NCBI GenBank assembly: GCA_963853835.1
Contig: OY970834.1
Span: 38,223,257-38,287,256 of the forward strand
Length of the DNA stretch: 64,000 bases
Origin: Calendula officinalis
Lineage: Eukaryota; Streptophyta; Magnoliopsida; Asterales; Asteraceae
Direction: 5' to 3'
Each line of letters begins with the position of its first letter. The stretch's first letter is position 1. Under the pieces are notes generated by a model. It was not told the origin of the DNA and ran no database searches. It saw only the letters and a list, made by a program, of their open reading frames with translations. The translations under genes were made by a program, and so were the position numbers. Below are positions 1 through 12,613 of this stretch, piece by piece.

Positions 1-1090
1 TGCCTAATTACGTCACTAATTAGTAATTACTAGAAAGTTGGGCATTTTAGGAATAATTAGTTAAATGGAGTGTTCATGTACCAGAAACAAATCAAACAAT
101 AAGAAATAACATCAATGATTGAACCTAATTTACCAAACAATCATCAAATATAAACATCCCTGTTCGTTCCATTAAAATTTACATAAATTTTATAACAATT
201 TGATAAAAAAATAACTTAATGTATCTACACATGTACAAATGGCCAAGATTTTTTTATATATATTGATTAAGACTTCAACTACTTACACTATGATAAGAAA
301 ATTAAAGGGACCGCATAAAAAGATAACCTTTTTCATGACAATATGTCTTTTTCTCCTAGCCAATACTTTTATTTATTTATTTTATATTTAAAAAAGTAAA
401 GTTATTTACAGAGCCTCACCTTAGCAAGGGATATGTCTTTGTCTTTAGACTGGAAAGATATTTCTTGAGTAAAATTTGCTCTTGCAGCAGTCAGAACCTG
501 GAGTTTTACATCATAAAAAGTCAACTCAAATCATGAAATCCAAATTTGATCAGAAAATTAAAATTGCCTAAATATAATTGGAAAGGTTCATAAAGGGTAT
601 TTAAATATGTGAAAAACGATTTAAATTCGGACCTCCTGGTAGAATTTGGGAGGAGAAAAACCACCAGTTTTCACCGGAGCAGCTGTCGCCATGAGTGGTA
701 AGCTCCGTTTTCTCTTTTTTTGCTTGATCATGGCTGCCGGAGTAGTAAAATCAGTCAAATTCTTGAACTTCTTATCAACATTCCGATCAATTCCAGACCT
801 GATTATGGCAATTGAGAACAAACCCATGTAAAAAATGCATAATTTATTCAAAAGTACTAAAACCCTCAACTGAATTTTGCAAAATTAATCAAAAAGAAAG
901 AAACATGTTTGCTAAATTCTTGAAATAATAACACGGAATTAAAGAAAATCATAAAACAAAATACCTGAAAAGAGGGCGACAAACCCCAGAAAGTGACAAA
1001 AGCAACATTTCTTCTTCAAGAAAGTTAGAAAAAATGATTAAACTTCACAAGAAACAAGTGATGAAACACAAAGAAAAGATGATAAAAATT
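1..1090. other. AT-rich intergenic DNA, no gene recognised
   Basis: Only short ORFs occur here, on both strands around 621-869. They overlap each other and resemble no family I know. I see no RNA gene or element ends. Confidence 0.5.
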
Positions 1091-1097
1091 GATCAAT

Positions 1098-1295
1098 TCA
1101 ATTGTATTCTTCAGCAGAAAAATGGGTAGTAATGGAGTTACAAGAAGGGTTAGATGAAGATGATGATGATGCTGTCATCAAATTGGAAAAACTCCCAAAA
1201 GACATCAAACATGTACGGAAAGAAGTTTGAGTGTAGCAATTGTCCTGAAAGAAGAAGCTGTTTCTTGAAATTTTAGAAGAATTTCCAAGATCCAT
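1098..1295 (-). CDS. Possible small 65-codon protein, unidentified
   Basis: A minus-strand ORF starts MDLGNSSKISRNSFFF and contains a serine run (SSSSSS). I recognise no family. It is listed because the DNA just upstream (about 1330-1375) has a TATATAG box followed by GA/CT-rich sequence, which is typical of plant core promoters, at a suitable distance from the ATG. The ORF could equally be a chance reading frame in a non-coding transcript. No signal peptide or membrane segment is evident. Confidence 0.2.
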   Translation of the reverse strand: MDLGNSSKISRNSFFFQDNCYTQTSFRTCLMSFGSFSNLMTASSSSSSNPSCNSITTHFSAEEYN

Positions 1296-1379
1296 TGATG
1301 GTACGTAGTCCTGCTGTTTCTCTTATCTTTCTCGCTCTATATAGACATAGATATAGAGAGAGAAAGAAGGTAAGATGTG

Positions 1380-3394
1380 GGGCTTTGGGATGATGAACAA
1401 AAGTTGCTTTCTTTGGGGTTCATTGTGATAAATTCATTGCAATTTATAGGGTGGTAGTTGAGGGTGTCATAATAGGAGGGCAAAAATAACCCAAGGGTGG
1501 AGTCTTGATTACTAGATAAATGGATAGAAAAAAAAGGTGGGGTAAAAGGATTAATGTGTGTGAAATTAGCAGGGGTCTCAAAAGTTCAATCTGAATTAGG
1601 TGCTGTTGGGTAGTATTGAATTATTATCAAATGTTTTAAATCTATCTGATTAACATGTTGTGTTCTTAACTGAATCAATAAGAAACTTACCAAATCATAC
1701 CTTAATTCTTATAAAAAAGAGAGTAGTTATGAATAACGGGCTATACGTCCAAGTCGTGTAACAAATGTCTAGACAACTTTATGACTTCATCCCTTGAGTT
1801 GTTAGTAGAAAGTATGTAGTATGTACTAACTTCATAAAATAAACGAAATTCTATATTATTAATAACCACAACACAAATTTCAAAGGGTTGTTTAGAAGCT
1901 CATTTTAATATTTAAACTTTAAAATAAGATAACATTTACAATAAGAGTTATAGATCAATAATTGTACACCCTTAGTCTTTCTTAAAACCCAAATATATTT
2001 TAACCCTAAAAGTTACAATTCAATTAAGAAATATTATATTCTTTCATAATAAATATTACGGATACTACTTTATCCTCATACCCATAAAATAATTGACATG
2101 TTAAATTAATTAATTATATTCCTTAATTTCATCATTTAATTTGAATACTTGTATTGATAAAATGTATAAGAATATAAAGAAGATTTAGTATGAGACAATA
2201 TCATATTTCTCATTTAAACTTATATTTATCATTAGGAAAGTGACTATTACTTATAAAGGGAAAAATTAATGTATGACTGTCATGTACTTAAATTTAGATG
2301 TGGAAACATATAAAACTATGTCATTTTGAACCTAAAGTAGGTAGTTTTGATTCATATATAGTCAATTAATTATATACTCCCTTAATTAATGATAATTGAC
2401 TAATTTAATATCACACTAATTATTGTTTTATTCCTTTAATGAATATATAGGTCTTCTATGATGATGTGTCAAATTTTAATTAGTTTCATACATAAGTTTG
2501 ACAAAAAGTATGAAATAATCAATTATTTGCGTTTGATGGCTTTTAAAACGGAGTTTTGGAAAAGTAGGTTGGGAGGTGCTCATTGCGTTTTAAAAACTGT
2601 TTATTTGTATTTTACCTATTAACTATACAAATAATCAAGTTTGCCAAATACTAAAAAACTGATAATTTGATTATTGCGATTTCAACACAGTTTAATCAAA
2701 TTCAAACACTATTTTTCAGAATCACATTTTGTAACCGCTAATTATCTGATTATTCATTTTGAAAACGCATAATATATTTTCATTTTTCAATAAGCAATCT
2801 CAACCAATCTCTTAGACAACTATTTTTGTATAATCGTCTTTTATTTACAAACCCGTGTTTCTGTGTGCTACGTGCGTGTCTGCACGTGGGTGAGCATGCG
2901 TGTGAGTGCGCAAGCAAGTGACCTGGTTGTGAACTTGTGATGAAAAGACTCGTAGCAACATTTGTCTAAATTTGGGTTACATTACATGGCAACACAATAT
3001 TATATGTTTATATTTTTTTTCTCTCATATATATAAGAGAATAAATTGTGAAGCCAACTAAATATAACCAAATACTATTTATTTATATTTATTTAATTTTG
3101 GTCAGTTCACTATGTCCCCGGCCAACAACATACGGGGCATGACGAGTTGGGGGTGAAAGCGTCCATCTTATTCCCAAAATAAGTGTAGCACATGCAAATC
3201 TTTAAAATTTTCTAAATAATATTAAAAGAATTTAACTTCTTTTTTTTAATATAGATGAAACCTTTAAGTAATTGTTCGTGTTTAATAGCCTGCTTTGTAA
3301 TTACACCACTGTCACTGGCTAGCAGGCATCTCAAACTTAAATTATTTAAACAAATTAAATGATAAAAAAAATATAATTTAAAATAACATATATA
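1380..3394. other. AT-rich intergenic DNA, nothing recognised
   Basis: About 2 kb of AT-rich sequence without a credible ORF, RNA gene or clear element ends. Confidence 0.5.
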
Positions 3395-3396
3395 TA

Positions 3397-4625
3397 CTCC
3401 CTGCGTCACACAAAAAAGTTCACATTGCTATTTGACACAAGTGTTTAGGAGATAGTTAGTGACGGAGTCATTGATAATAATTTTGATTGAGAAAGTAAGG
3501 TGTTGTTTGTTTTTTTATACCAAAAAGATCTGCGGTCTGCGGACCACATCTGCCATAATCTGTACCAAGAAGCTGGACTAAAGGTTTGCAAGATGTAAAA
3601 GTCCTTTCGTTTGTTTTTTGATCTGCATAAAGAAAAAGCAAAAAGTCCTTTTGTTTGTTCCTCTCTCTCCAAAAGCAAAATCACAGTCAATCACTCAACC
3701 TCCATAGTAAAAACAAAAGATCTTGCTTTTCTTCTTTTCTCCGATGAAGTGGTTTCTTCAACCGTCAGATTTTCGCCGGCGACAACAGGTGGAGAACGAG
3801 AACGTCTTCGCCGGCGACTGATTTGGGGGTGGAAACGGTTGAATCCTTGCCAGTAACAGGTGGAGATCGAGAAGATGCGTCGGAGAAGGAAACCGGCTTC
3901 GCCGGCGACTGATTTTGGGGTAGAAACAGTCGAATCCTTGCCGGAGACTGTACAAATCGAGGATCTCTCTGTACAAATCAAATGATCTCTCTCCTCTTCT
4001 TCTTTTTGGAGGAAGAAGACCTGCGTGAGCTTCGACGGAGAGAGAGAGAGTAGCGAAGAGAGGCGACGACGGAGAGAGGGAGGCGTCGGAGAGAGAGCGG
4101 AGGGGAGAGAGAGGCGACAAAGAGAGAGGGTTAGCATTTGTCTTCACCGGAGAAGAAGGTTGGCCGGAGTTGGAGAAGATCGGAGATTTCGTCGGAGAAG
4201 GAGGTCGCCGGATTTGGGATGGAGATGAAGAAGTGACGGAGGGGTGCGGCAGAAAGGCGAGGGAGGAGGCTGCCAACTTTTAATTATTTTTTTTTCTTCC
4301 AAAACACAAAAAGCTATGTTCCAAGTCTGCTTGGTACAGACCTTGGACAGCTCTTTTTTTTGTCTGCGGTTTTCCAAAAAACAAACATCTGCGAGAGAGC
4401 TTTTCTGTCCGCGGTTGCGCCGCGCAGACAAAAGACCCCACACAGATCTTTTTGCAAAAAACAAACAGCACCAAGTGTTTTTAGGTGATTGTTAGTGATA
4501 TTGTGATAGGGTACATGATAATAATATTATTTTACTAAGTGAACCACTTAAATTTAAGAAATGATACTTTTTTTGTAGGATAAAATTTTATGAGTAAATG
4601 TAAACTTTTTTGTAGGAGGAGAGAG
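3397..4625. mobile_element. Stowaway-like MITE split by a second insertion
   Basis: The left end CTCCCTGCGTCACACAAAAA and the right end, read on the minus strand as CTCTCTCCTCCTACAAAAAA, form about 30-bp inverted repeats that both continue into AGTTNACATT. TA flanks both ends (3395-3396 and 4626-4627), as expected for Tc1/mariner Stowaway elements. At 1.2 kb it is far too long for a MITE, because a 974-bp sequence with its own inverted ends lies inside at 3499-4472. Confidence 0.65.
3499..4472. mobile_element. Nested GGTG...CACC element, family unclear
   Basis: The left end GGTGTTGTTTGTTTTTTTAT and right end (reverse complement GGTGCTGTTTGTTTTTTGCA) are inverted repeats, each followed by CAAAAAGATCTG. 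The interior is GC-rich and rich in cgccggcgac, with an internal direct repeat of about 100 bp (3773-3945). Several overlapping ORFs on both strands (such as minus 3758-4276) are low-complexity Ser/Pro/Arg readings and are not called as genes. I found no clean target duplication, so the superfamily is open. Confidence 0.5.
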
Positions 4626-4635
4626 TATTATATAA

Positions 4636-5157
4636 GAGCATCCCCAATGGTTAACCTCACAAAGACTTATTACTTTTGCCACATCAACATTCCACTAACC
4701 AAAAACCTTTTCATAAATAGCATCTCCAATGGTTAACCTTTACAAAAACTTTTTTCTTTTACAATGTTTCTAATTTACCTTTATCTATCTCAAATGTTTA
4801 TAAATACCTCCTATATATAATTTGACAATTTTTTGGAGATCTTACTAAATATAATATTTTTTAAAATGTCTTATACAAAAATATTATAATAATTGGCACT
4901 AAATATTATATAATTTATTTATTAACTAATAAAAATATAATAAATTATTTATATATAATATATCTAAGGTTTAAAATGACATGTTATTAAACATAGAGGA
5001 CTAAAAAAGATAAATATTGAAAGATGGTTAAAAAGTTAGTAGAGAATAAATCTTTGCAATAAGCTTTTCAAAAAGCTAGGTATTCCAATGGTAAAAACTT
5101 TCAAAGACTTATTGTAATAGTAATAAGCTTTAGAAAAAGCTATCATTGGAGATGCTC
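4636..5157. mobile_element. Tourist-like (PIF/Harbinger) MITE
   Basis: The ends GAGCATCCCCAATGG and, inverted, GAGCATCTCCAATG are flanked on both sides by TAA (4633-4635 and 5158-5160), the 3-bp target duplication of PIF/Harbinger elements. The element is 522 bp, AT-rich inside and has no coding capacity. It sits eight bases from the Stowaway-like element. Confidence 0.75.
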
Positions 5158-5160
5158 TAA

Positions 5161-7080
5161 GGTTATGATTGAGTGAGAACTAAAAAATTAGTGAGGAATA
5201 CCGGGATAATTTTCAACTCATCATTTAAGAAAATATTGGGTCATTATCATACATTTTGATTCTTTATTTTTTCTTTATCGGGAGAAATTAGATCATTATC
5301 AGTCCTTAAGGTTACATTTTGGATAAATCAAAACCTACTTAGATTAAAATTCCAATTCATGTAAAAAAATATACGCTTCACATACCGCCGTAACGCACGG
5401 ACATTTTATGCTTGTTAATAATAATTAGAAACTTTTTGTCGTATGTATGCAAGTATTTTTTTAGAGGTGGTTTTGTTTATACATAAAAAGGTGAAACTCA
5501 AATTACAAACGACTAATATGTGTATATAAAATGTTGTAGTATGGTGGTGTATCTCTGCCTATCACGCAAGAAAGACACATCTTTGAAATGAATTTCAATT
5601 TTCCAATATGTGGTTGAAATTCGAAGAGTGAAATTTCTAATAGCTTTTATGTTCAATTTTTAGAAGCAAAAAAAAAATCATCAATGTACTCACATGGTTC
5701 ACCCGCTAAAATAAATTATCAAAATGTATTACTAGTTTTTACCAAATAATTAGTGGCCACATGGCAGCTAAAATAAAATTCATCTTTGTGGCCACATAAT
5801 TAGTGGCACAATTATCTTTTATCAAATAAAATAAATTATCAAAGTGTATTATTTATTTTGAAACTAACAAAAATAATAAATAAGTATCACTCATTGAAAT
5901 ATAAGTATACTTGTGTAGAAACTTTTATGCCATTTTAAAGACATGATTACATGGATAGGAAAGAGACCTGTACATAATAAAGGGGTAAGCCATCAGCCAT
6001 GCATGATGACGATTGATTCCCAACCCAACCCAATTCATCGAAAGTAGATACATCCAACTACATGGGTATGGGCCACGAAAGATGACTCTAAGAATATTTG
6101 TTTTGATTCCTATATTTTTATCTTTTTGAAATGTGAGTTTGATGTACTAGTATGTATAATGTATTTGTGCACTTATTTAATCATACAATTTGTTTTAATT
6201 ACAGTTCTGATACTATGTTATCATACATATATATTTCCTTAAATCATAACCGTGCATTTTAATCCAAGTTATTTACTTAGTTTTATCCAAATAATGAACA
6301 CGCTCATCAATCATCATGGTTCCTTGGTAACTTAGAATTCATCATACTTTAAAAATTGATTTCACTTTCTATTTTCATACCCGGGTACAGTATATAGTGA
6401 ACAAAAAGTTAAGGATAAAAACATGAATAAATCCAACACTGAGATCTAAAGTTTTTATTCTAGTTGTCCCTAGAAAGAGAAACAAGTGGATGTCTAATTG
6501 GATGTATCTCTTTTCCTAGTTTTGGCCCCATTTATTTATCAATCATATAACCTTTAAAAACCATTGTTTTAATCCATAATCGTTAAAATATCTTGTTCAA
6601 AAAAGAAACTTATCTCAATATAAGTGGTTCATATGGGTTTACATATTAAACTTTGTCGGACCGTCAGAGAGTCCGTAAATACTACATTTTTAACATGGTA
6701 TTAAAGTTAAAGTTATGCTCGTTTTTTGTGCATAAATACAATATCTATAAAATAAAATGCCAAATATCTTGAGTAACTTATGTTTAAGCTAGTCGGTATG
6801 GTCAACCGCAGCACCGGCGTATCAAAATTTTATCACTTCAAATACATCAAATATCACCAAAGCAACCACTATTTTACATATGAATTGACATTATACTTAT
6901 TTATGAATTATCTATTTGCATAGTTTTTAATATCAAATAAGTTATGTCACCTTCAAATTTTAAAACAAATTACATGACACAAGTCATGAATAACAGGCCT
7001 ACAAACTACGGAACGTGATTATAACTTAATTTCTTCCCAAATTTCAAAATGCTATAAAAACAGTCTGCAAAGTATCACGA
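5161..7080. other. Intergenic DNA downstream of TIM17
   Basis: AT-rich DNA with no credible gene. The part next to 7097 is expected to hold the TIM17 3' UTR and polyadenylation signals. Confidence 0.5.
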
Positions 7081-7096
7081 AAAGCTTTCATGCAAT

Positions 7097-7753
7097 TCAT
7101 TTGTATTCAAATGAAGGCGGGCTTGGAGCATCAAAACTCTCCAAAACCTGCGTCTTCCCACCACCTTGTGCCGCCGTCTCCTGCTGTTTTCCGCCACCAA
7201 ACAACCCTCCAAACCATGACGATGATGATGTCATGGATGATGATCCTAAACCATCAATGTTCACTTGAGGTTTATTAGGAAGATGTGCCATGGAAATTGG
7301 CGGCACAGCCTCTTCCATTGGCGGGAAATTCTGGGGTGCACTCATGAGCTTATTCAACATAATTCCAGCTCCTTCAATCATAGCAAGCAAAACACCGCCA
7401 AAAACCGCCGACCGGCTGGCGGCACCGAGCCCCTGACGCATCTGAAGAAAGCCGCCAGTGGCGGCACCGGCGACAATTGAGTTCCACGGGTCCTCTTTCT
7501 GGCGGAGATAAACCATTGTGCAGTCAAAAGTGGAGAAAAGGCCGCCCCAAACCGCAAAACTGCCGCCAACACGGGGTGCATTCATTCGAACCGCTTGTGA
7601 ACCGCCGGTTAACCGCTCGCCTTTTGGTGAGTTGTAGGTCCCTTTTAGGAAGTGGAAGGCTGCACCGCCGACTGCACCCATGCCAAATGCTCCACCAATG
7701 TCGTCTAGTATACGGTCTGGACATGGTTCACGAGAAGTCTCTGGGGTTCCCAT
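7097..7753 (-). CDS. TIM17: Mitochondrial import inner membrane translocase subunit TIM17
   Basis: A core channel subunit of the TIM23 complex in the mitochondrial inner membrane, which passes presequence-bearing proteins into the matrix. The 218-residue product starts MGTPETSREPCPDRILDDIG, the near-invariant plant TIM17 N-terminus. The glycine-rich Tim17/22/23 membrane domain spans about residues 15-140, with FGMGAVGGAAFHF, GGSFAVWGGLFSTFDC and AGAATGGFLQMRQG. The plant-type hydrophilic tail ends in LESFDAPSPPSFEYK, close to Arabidopsis TIM17-2, so the gene looks complete. The coding part is one exon. A canonical intron (7754-8585) separates it from a 5'-UTR exon, and its acceptor AG directly abuts the ATG. 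No lesions are seen. Confidence 0.95.
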   Translation of the reverse strand: MGTPETSREPCPDRILDDIGGAFGMGAVGGAAFHFLKGTYNSPKGERLTGGSQAVRMNAPRVGGSFAVWGGLFSTFDCTMVYLRQKEDPWNSIVAGAATGGFLQMRQGLGAASRSAVFGGVLLAMIEGAGIMLNKLMSAPQNFPPMEEAVPPISMAHLPNKPQVNIDGLGSSSMTSSSSWFGGLFGGGKQQETAAQGGGKTQVLESFDAPSPPSFEYK

Positions 7754-8585
7754 CTGTTAAAAATTACCAAATGCTGACCGTACAAATTTATAACTAAATT
7801 TTTGAAAACGGTAAAACCGACTTTTATACTTTTCCAATTATTTTACTTTCAGTAGATAGCAAAGTCTACTTGTTTCCTAAATTGGGTAACAAAACATTAC
7901 ACGTTACCAAATTTTCGGTAGCTTTCTGGAGATATATGAAGTCGTATAATCATCCACAATTTAAGAAACTCTAATCCTAATAATTGTGGAGATGATAAAT
8001 TAGAGAAAAAATCTGTAACTAATTGTAATATCTTAAGTATATCATTATGTTAGCATCTTACAAGAATCAAGTCATGTACAACATTAATTCCACAAATTAA
8101 GAAACTCTAATCCTAATAATTGTGCAATTTGGCCCATGAAAGGATAACATTTCAAACACCTCACATCTATTAGTATTACTAACCTCATAATCAAAATCAA
8201 TTCTGCAAACACACATGGGTGAAAAAACTGAAGCTAAAAAGTTATTGAAAACCCTAGGCGGTATTTTGGGGGTTTCAATTGGAATTACGGATCCTAAATT
8301 GGGAATAACGAACCCTAATATCATACAGTAATTCAGATGCCATTAAGATTACCAAATACTTGCACGTTGTACATAACTCAAATACGACATAATATTATAT
8401 CATGTTTCAGATCGTCTACAAATTCAAAGATTCACAATCATGTAAGCAAAATTATAACAAGCAAAATACCTCAAATCAATAACTGTCGCTACGGAATTTA
8501 GCTCAACAATAACCAAATTAGAACTACATAAAGAGTAAATTTCCTGAATTTCTGAAGAAAATTAAATTGGGTATGAAAATTTTAC
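7754..8585 (-). other. TIM17: 5'-UTR intron of TIM17
   Basis: On the minus strand the donor CTACGAG|GTAAAAT (exon edge at 8586) and the acceptor TTTTTAACAG|ATG (edge at 7753) define an 832-bp leader intron. The non-coding exon runs from 8586 to roughly 8670. Confidence 0.75.
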
Positions 8586-8699
8586 CTCGTAGCCTGCTTT
8601 CTCTGCACGGATGGATCGATGATTTGATGAATAGATTGTGAATGAAGTGTTTCACGAAGTATTACGGAAGGCGCAGTAAACCCCCTTAATGGTTATGGA

Positions 8700-8706
8700 T
8701 TTATAA
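8700..8706 (-). promoter_or_regulatory. TIM17: TATA box of TIM17
   Basis: TATAAAT on the minus strand, about 30 bp before the expected start of the 5'-UTR exon. It lies between TIM17 and the truncated pectin acetylesterase. Confidence 0.5.
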
Positions 8707-8804
8707 ATGTCGCCCCCAAAGTTCGATTATATTACTCTTGGCCACACATTTTCTTGAAGTTTGGCATTAGGGTCATTATACTCAGTACTAGGTCAGCATT
8801 TGTG

Positions 8805-8935
8805 CCAAAAAAAAAAAAAAACTGAAATGAATTGAAAAATTACCGAAACTAGACTGAACAAAAACCAAAAATATATAATCAATTCGGTTTTTGGTTTTGT
8901 AATTTCATGATTCTCGGTTCGGTCCTTTCGGTTTC
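8805..8935. repeat. CGGTT-rich repeat fragment with poly-A tract
   Basis: A poly-A run is followed by sequence rich in ccgaaac/cggttcgg, the same style as 33620-33960. It begins where the pectin acetylesterase reading frame stops matching its family, so it marks or caused the break. Confidence 0.45.
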
Positions 8936-9431
8936 AAAATCCCGGTGAAGTCTAACGCTGACATCAACTTCGATGATCCCAACCCGTTGCTCATTGTTTT
9001 CCTGGAAACACAGTCGTCTACCGAGTGACACCATCCTCCTCCCTAATTTAGTAATTTATGTTATGTTTTATGATAAAAAAATCTATTTTGTTTTACCGAA
9101 TAACAAGTGCTAAAACAGACCTGTATATGAACCAACCAATTGTTGGCACCATCTCCGGATCCTTTATCGAATTGATATGCTGGTGGACTTCCATCCAAAC
9201 AAACTACACCCCAACAAATTAAGCACATCATTTTTTTTATTAATTTACAACTTTGTATTATTAGAAAACGGGTATGAATATTAATATGAATATGATAATA
9301 CCTGCTCCTTTGGCCACGGCACTTTCGATAGTAGTAATCTCGACCCCCTCCAAATTTTCTATTTTTAAAAATAATGCTACACATAATATTATTGTGCATC
9401 TAAGCCACTCTTTTGGTATTACTTCAGCCAT
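8936..9431 (-). pseudogene. Pectin acetylesterase, truncated after three exons
   Basis: Pectin acetylesterases (CE13 family) remove acetyl groups from cell-wall pectin. Exon 1 (9431-9302) starts MAEVIPKEW, has a hydrophobic signal-like stretch ([10 protein letters not shown]) and ends [14 protein letters not shown]. Exon 2 (9203-9121) encodes [19 protein letters not shown]...NNWLVHI, a family hallmark. Exon 3 starts at 9042 with GGGWCHSVDDCVSRK and reaches LGSSKLMSALDFTGIL. All borders are GT/AG and in phase. After FTGIL the frame runs into CGGTT-rich repeat and a stop. Only about 105 of roughly 400 residues remain, and the catalytic Ser/Asp/His region is absent. The TATA box is retained upstream, so the stub may still be transcribed. 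Confidence 0.85.
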
Positions 9432-9595
9432 TGTTTTCTTCTTTGTTAAATTACCCGCAAAGATTTGAATCACATATATTGTAAGTCTCAATGTATGTGT
9501 GCGTGTGAAATGAGTGTGTTTTTAGTAGCACGGCAACGTTGTCAAATGTATGAGAAGAAGCAGGGGATGGGTCAAGTGAAGGTGATATGTGGAAG

Positions 9596-9603
9596 TATTT
9601 ATA
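9596..9603 (-). promoter_or_regulatory. TATA box of the truncated pectin acetylesterase
   Basis: TATAAATA on the minus strand, 165 bp upstream of the ATG at 9431. Confidence 0.5.
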
Positions 9604-9649
9604 GGGAAGTAGGAATGAGTAAATTTATATATGGATCCTATGGAATTAA

Positions 9650-12399
9650 GTAATTAATATGATGCCCCTTGACTTTTTATATATGTCACGACAACTCCAT
9701 AGGTTTTGCTTTTGTGGTATGTTTCCTTTTTTAAACCATACCGTCTTAAATATAAATAAGTCACAATTAACTTCATAGGTTCGATCCCACTCTTTGTAAA
9801 CATTTACCAAATGGTTAGAGGAGTGTTCAGAATTAGCTACAATAATAATAGGTTGCGTACATCACGGGCATATGAGTTCAACTACCCTATGTTATAAACC
9901 ATAAAAATCTACCCTTAAATTAAAACGCCTAAAGTTTGACATCTAAAGTTCAAAGTTCAAGGTTTGATGGACTTTAACCGACCCCCTTATCTATGAAAGA
10001 TCGTTGCAAATTATCGAACCTCTAATAGACGTTGTCTTTAATCTTCTAAAGCTTTTTTAACAGTCAAAGAGCAGTAAATATGGCTCATAAAAGAACTACA
10101 AGTAATTTTGTAGTTGAAGTTAGTTATGTTTATAATACCGGTCATATGTCATTTGACTAGTTTTTTAGCTTTTGTTTTTGTAATAAATTCATAATCATAA
10201 CAATAAAAATGCATTCAACAAGTCAATGTCAACATCATGGTGGAATACATACGCATCAACCCACTCTTGTTTATGGTTAGAAGGAACCAAGTATTTATTG
10301 TGGCTGAATGGATGTTCTAATGTCACTAAAAATAAGATAAGGTGTAGAAATCGCATTTTATGCTCTTAATGCTTTGTGCATTAATACCATGATTTAACAT
10401 TTCTTAATACAAAAATAAATAGAGCTTTTGGTTAGGTACATCATTTAAAATATTACTTTTTTATACATAAATATGAAAGTGGACGTCCATATCCTCTAAA
10501 TTTACATTACACAGGTTTGAAATATATTAAAAACTATTTTTCTTGAAAATTACTCCAATTTTGTATCTCCAAATATATGCCTCCACTGATATATGAACAT
10601 ACAATTCTACATTCTTTCCTATCGTGTCTCATTTGTTCTCTGTTATTTATAATAATTTTTGTAGTTGTCTTGCTTGTTTTCAATGGTTAGAAGTTACTGT
10701 TTTGATTTTTAATTTGTATAAATATATTCAAGTTTTGTAAAAATGAACGACGTACATCTTAGTAAAGTATTATACATACATGTAAGTAGTCACATTTTTC
10801 TTGAAACAATCTCATTGTCTACATCTTATCTCATACATATTTTTTCTTTGAAAGAATTAAATATCATTGTTGTAAGTAGTCACATTTCAAAGTTTTGTCA
10901 TGAAAAACATGTTTGTACAAGTTGTCATAGTAAATAAAAAGACTTCATAAACGAAGATTAAAATTAAAAAAGTTATGGTTACGATCGACACATGAATCTT
11001 CCATGTTGATCACCTTTTTCATTTGTAAATAACTGGTTAATCGTTATTATCTTTCAAAATTATGATCCTATATTTGTAGTAATACAATCTATTCATAAAT
11101 TCAAGTTGGGCTATTAAGATTTATCGGATAAGTTATCGAAAATGTATAAATAGCTAGACAGAAAAACATATATTTCGTATTCATTATCTTTTTAATCTTT
11201 TTTAGAAAATATTGCGATACTAGGCATTAATTAAATCTCAACGGCCATAAGCCAAAAATGACTCAATGTCATATCCACTTATGTCTACTCCATAGTAAAA
11301 ATAAAGAAAATACACATAATTAAATCATTTATTTAATGAGTTAATTACAAGAATGGTCATGTGTTTAGGCCAAATTGCACGGATCACTATACTTCAATTA
11401 ATACATTTGGACTTTTTTGCATTTTTTGCAATATCTGCAACTATGTTCGGAGTCCCAAGACTAGAGTACCTATCATAGTTTGATATGCAGGTGTATTGAT
11501 CTAAAAACTTAGTAAATAATCTTATAAAATTTTGGAAAGTTGGGTGTGTCCTGCCTAGAACCAACTTGAGCAATACATAAAATCTCTCTTGCTTAAACTA
11601 CAAATTTACCTATAAAAGATTAAACATTATTATTCATTAAATAATAATAATATAAATTATGGAAACTTAAGTTTCAAATAAGAAGCCATTTAAAGTAAAT
11701 TTCAATATTAAGTATTAATTGAGTTTTATGTTGGAAATCCCAGTTTAATGTGAGTTGGATGCCCTAACTTGCCTTTAACATAGTTGCAGATAAGGAAGCA
11801 TTAAACTTATTGTTCCACACAACAACACAACATCGATCTCACGTAATCAATTATGTAGTTTTATGCTTAATTATCCAGTCCACATATATATAGTTTTGAC
11901 TTTGGCACCTTGTGATCTTTCGGCCAAGATAAAATCCGTTTAAGGATAAGGCAGAGACGGTTCTAATTTTTAACCAAAAGATGAACTAGATGAGAAAAAA
12001 CGATTAGTCTCAGATGTTGCGCTTTCACATACTTATAAAGAACGAAGTTTGGAACGGTAGAAAACTGTTCCAAACGGCTTCCAAGTGTTAAAACTGATTA
12101 GAGTTATGTTCAAGTTTGAATTATTAAGCAGATGATAATCGGGGCTGGGTTTGGGTCAAAATAAACAGGCCAACTTACACGTATTTCAGTTTGGTACATA
12201 AGGAGCTTTGCCCCATTAACCTCACTATTTTGATTCTGGCATGTTAATGCATTTACGGATATGCACTCAGTACTTACGAACAACTTTCTATACCTAATTA
12301 CACTTTGAATATCTAACAATTTATAGAATTCTTGGTTGTTAAAAGTTTGAAACCCTTAACCTTAACACCTATAGTCTACCTTGTGGAGTGGGTAGGTGA
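9650..12399. other. AT-rich intergenic DNA
   Basis: 2.7 kb without a credible gene. Scattered short ORFs (such as 10743-10937) have no family features. The right edge is the target site of the Sirevirus-like element. Confidence 0.5.
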
Positions 12400-12613
12400 T
12401 CGACTGTCAGGATCGATTAACTATGAAAAAGTTAATAAACACCTTAAATCTAATTGATTATAGAAGTTGCAGCGGATCAACACTATATCAATATATTAAG
12501 AACGATAAACTGTAAATAATAAACGAAATTATTAAGAACACAGTTTCACAAAAAGCTTCAATGTATATTATCGAGTTAACAATACACACGTACGTTTACA
12601 ATTCGTAAGGAAC

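Noticed and set aside
3691..4495. Overlapping ORFs on both strands (such as minus 3758-4276, 172 codons)
   Set aside because: Low-complexity Ser/Pro/Arg or Glu/Arg readings of GC-rich DNA inside an inverted-repeat element; no domain recognised.
9061..9399. 112-codon minus ORF read as one protein
   Set aside because: It is exon 2 of the pectin acetylesterase read through both introns; the spliced form explains the family match.
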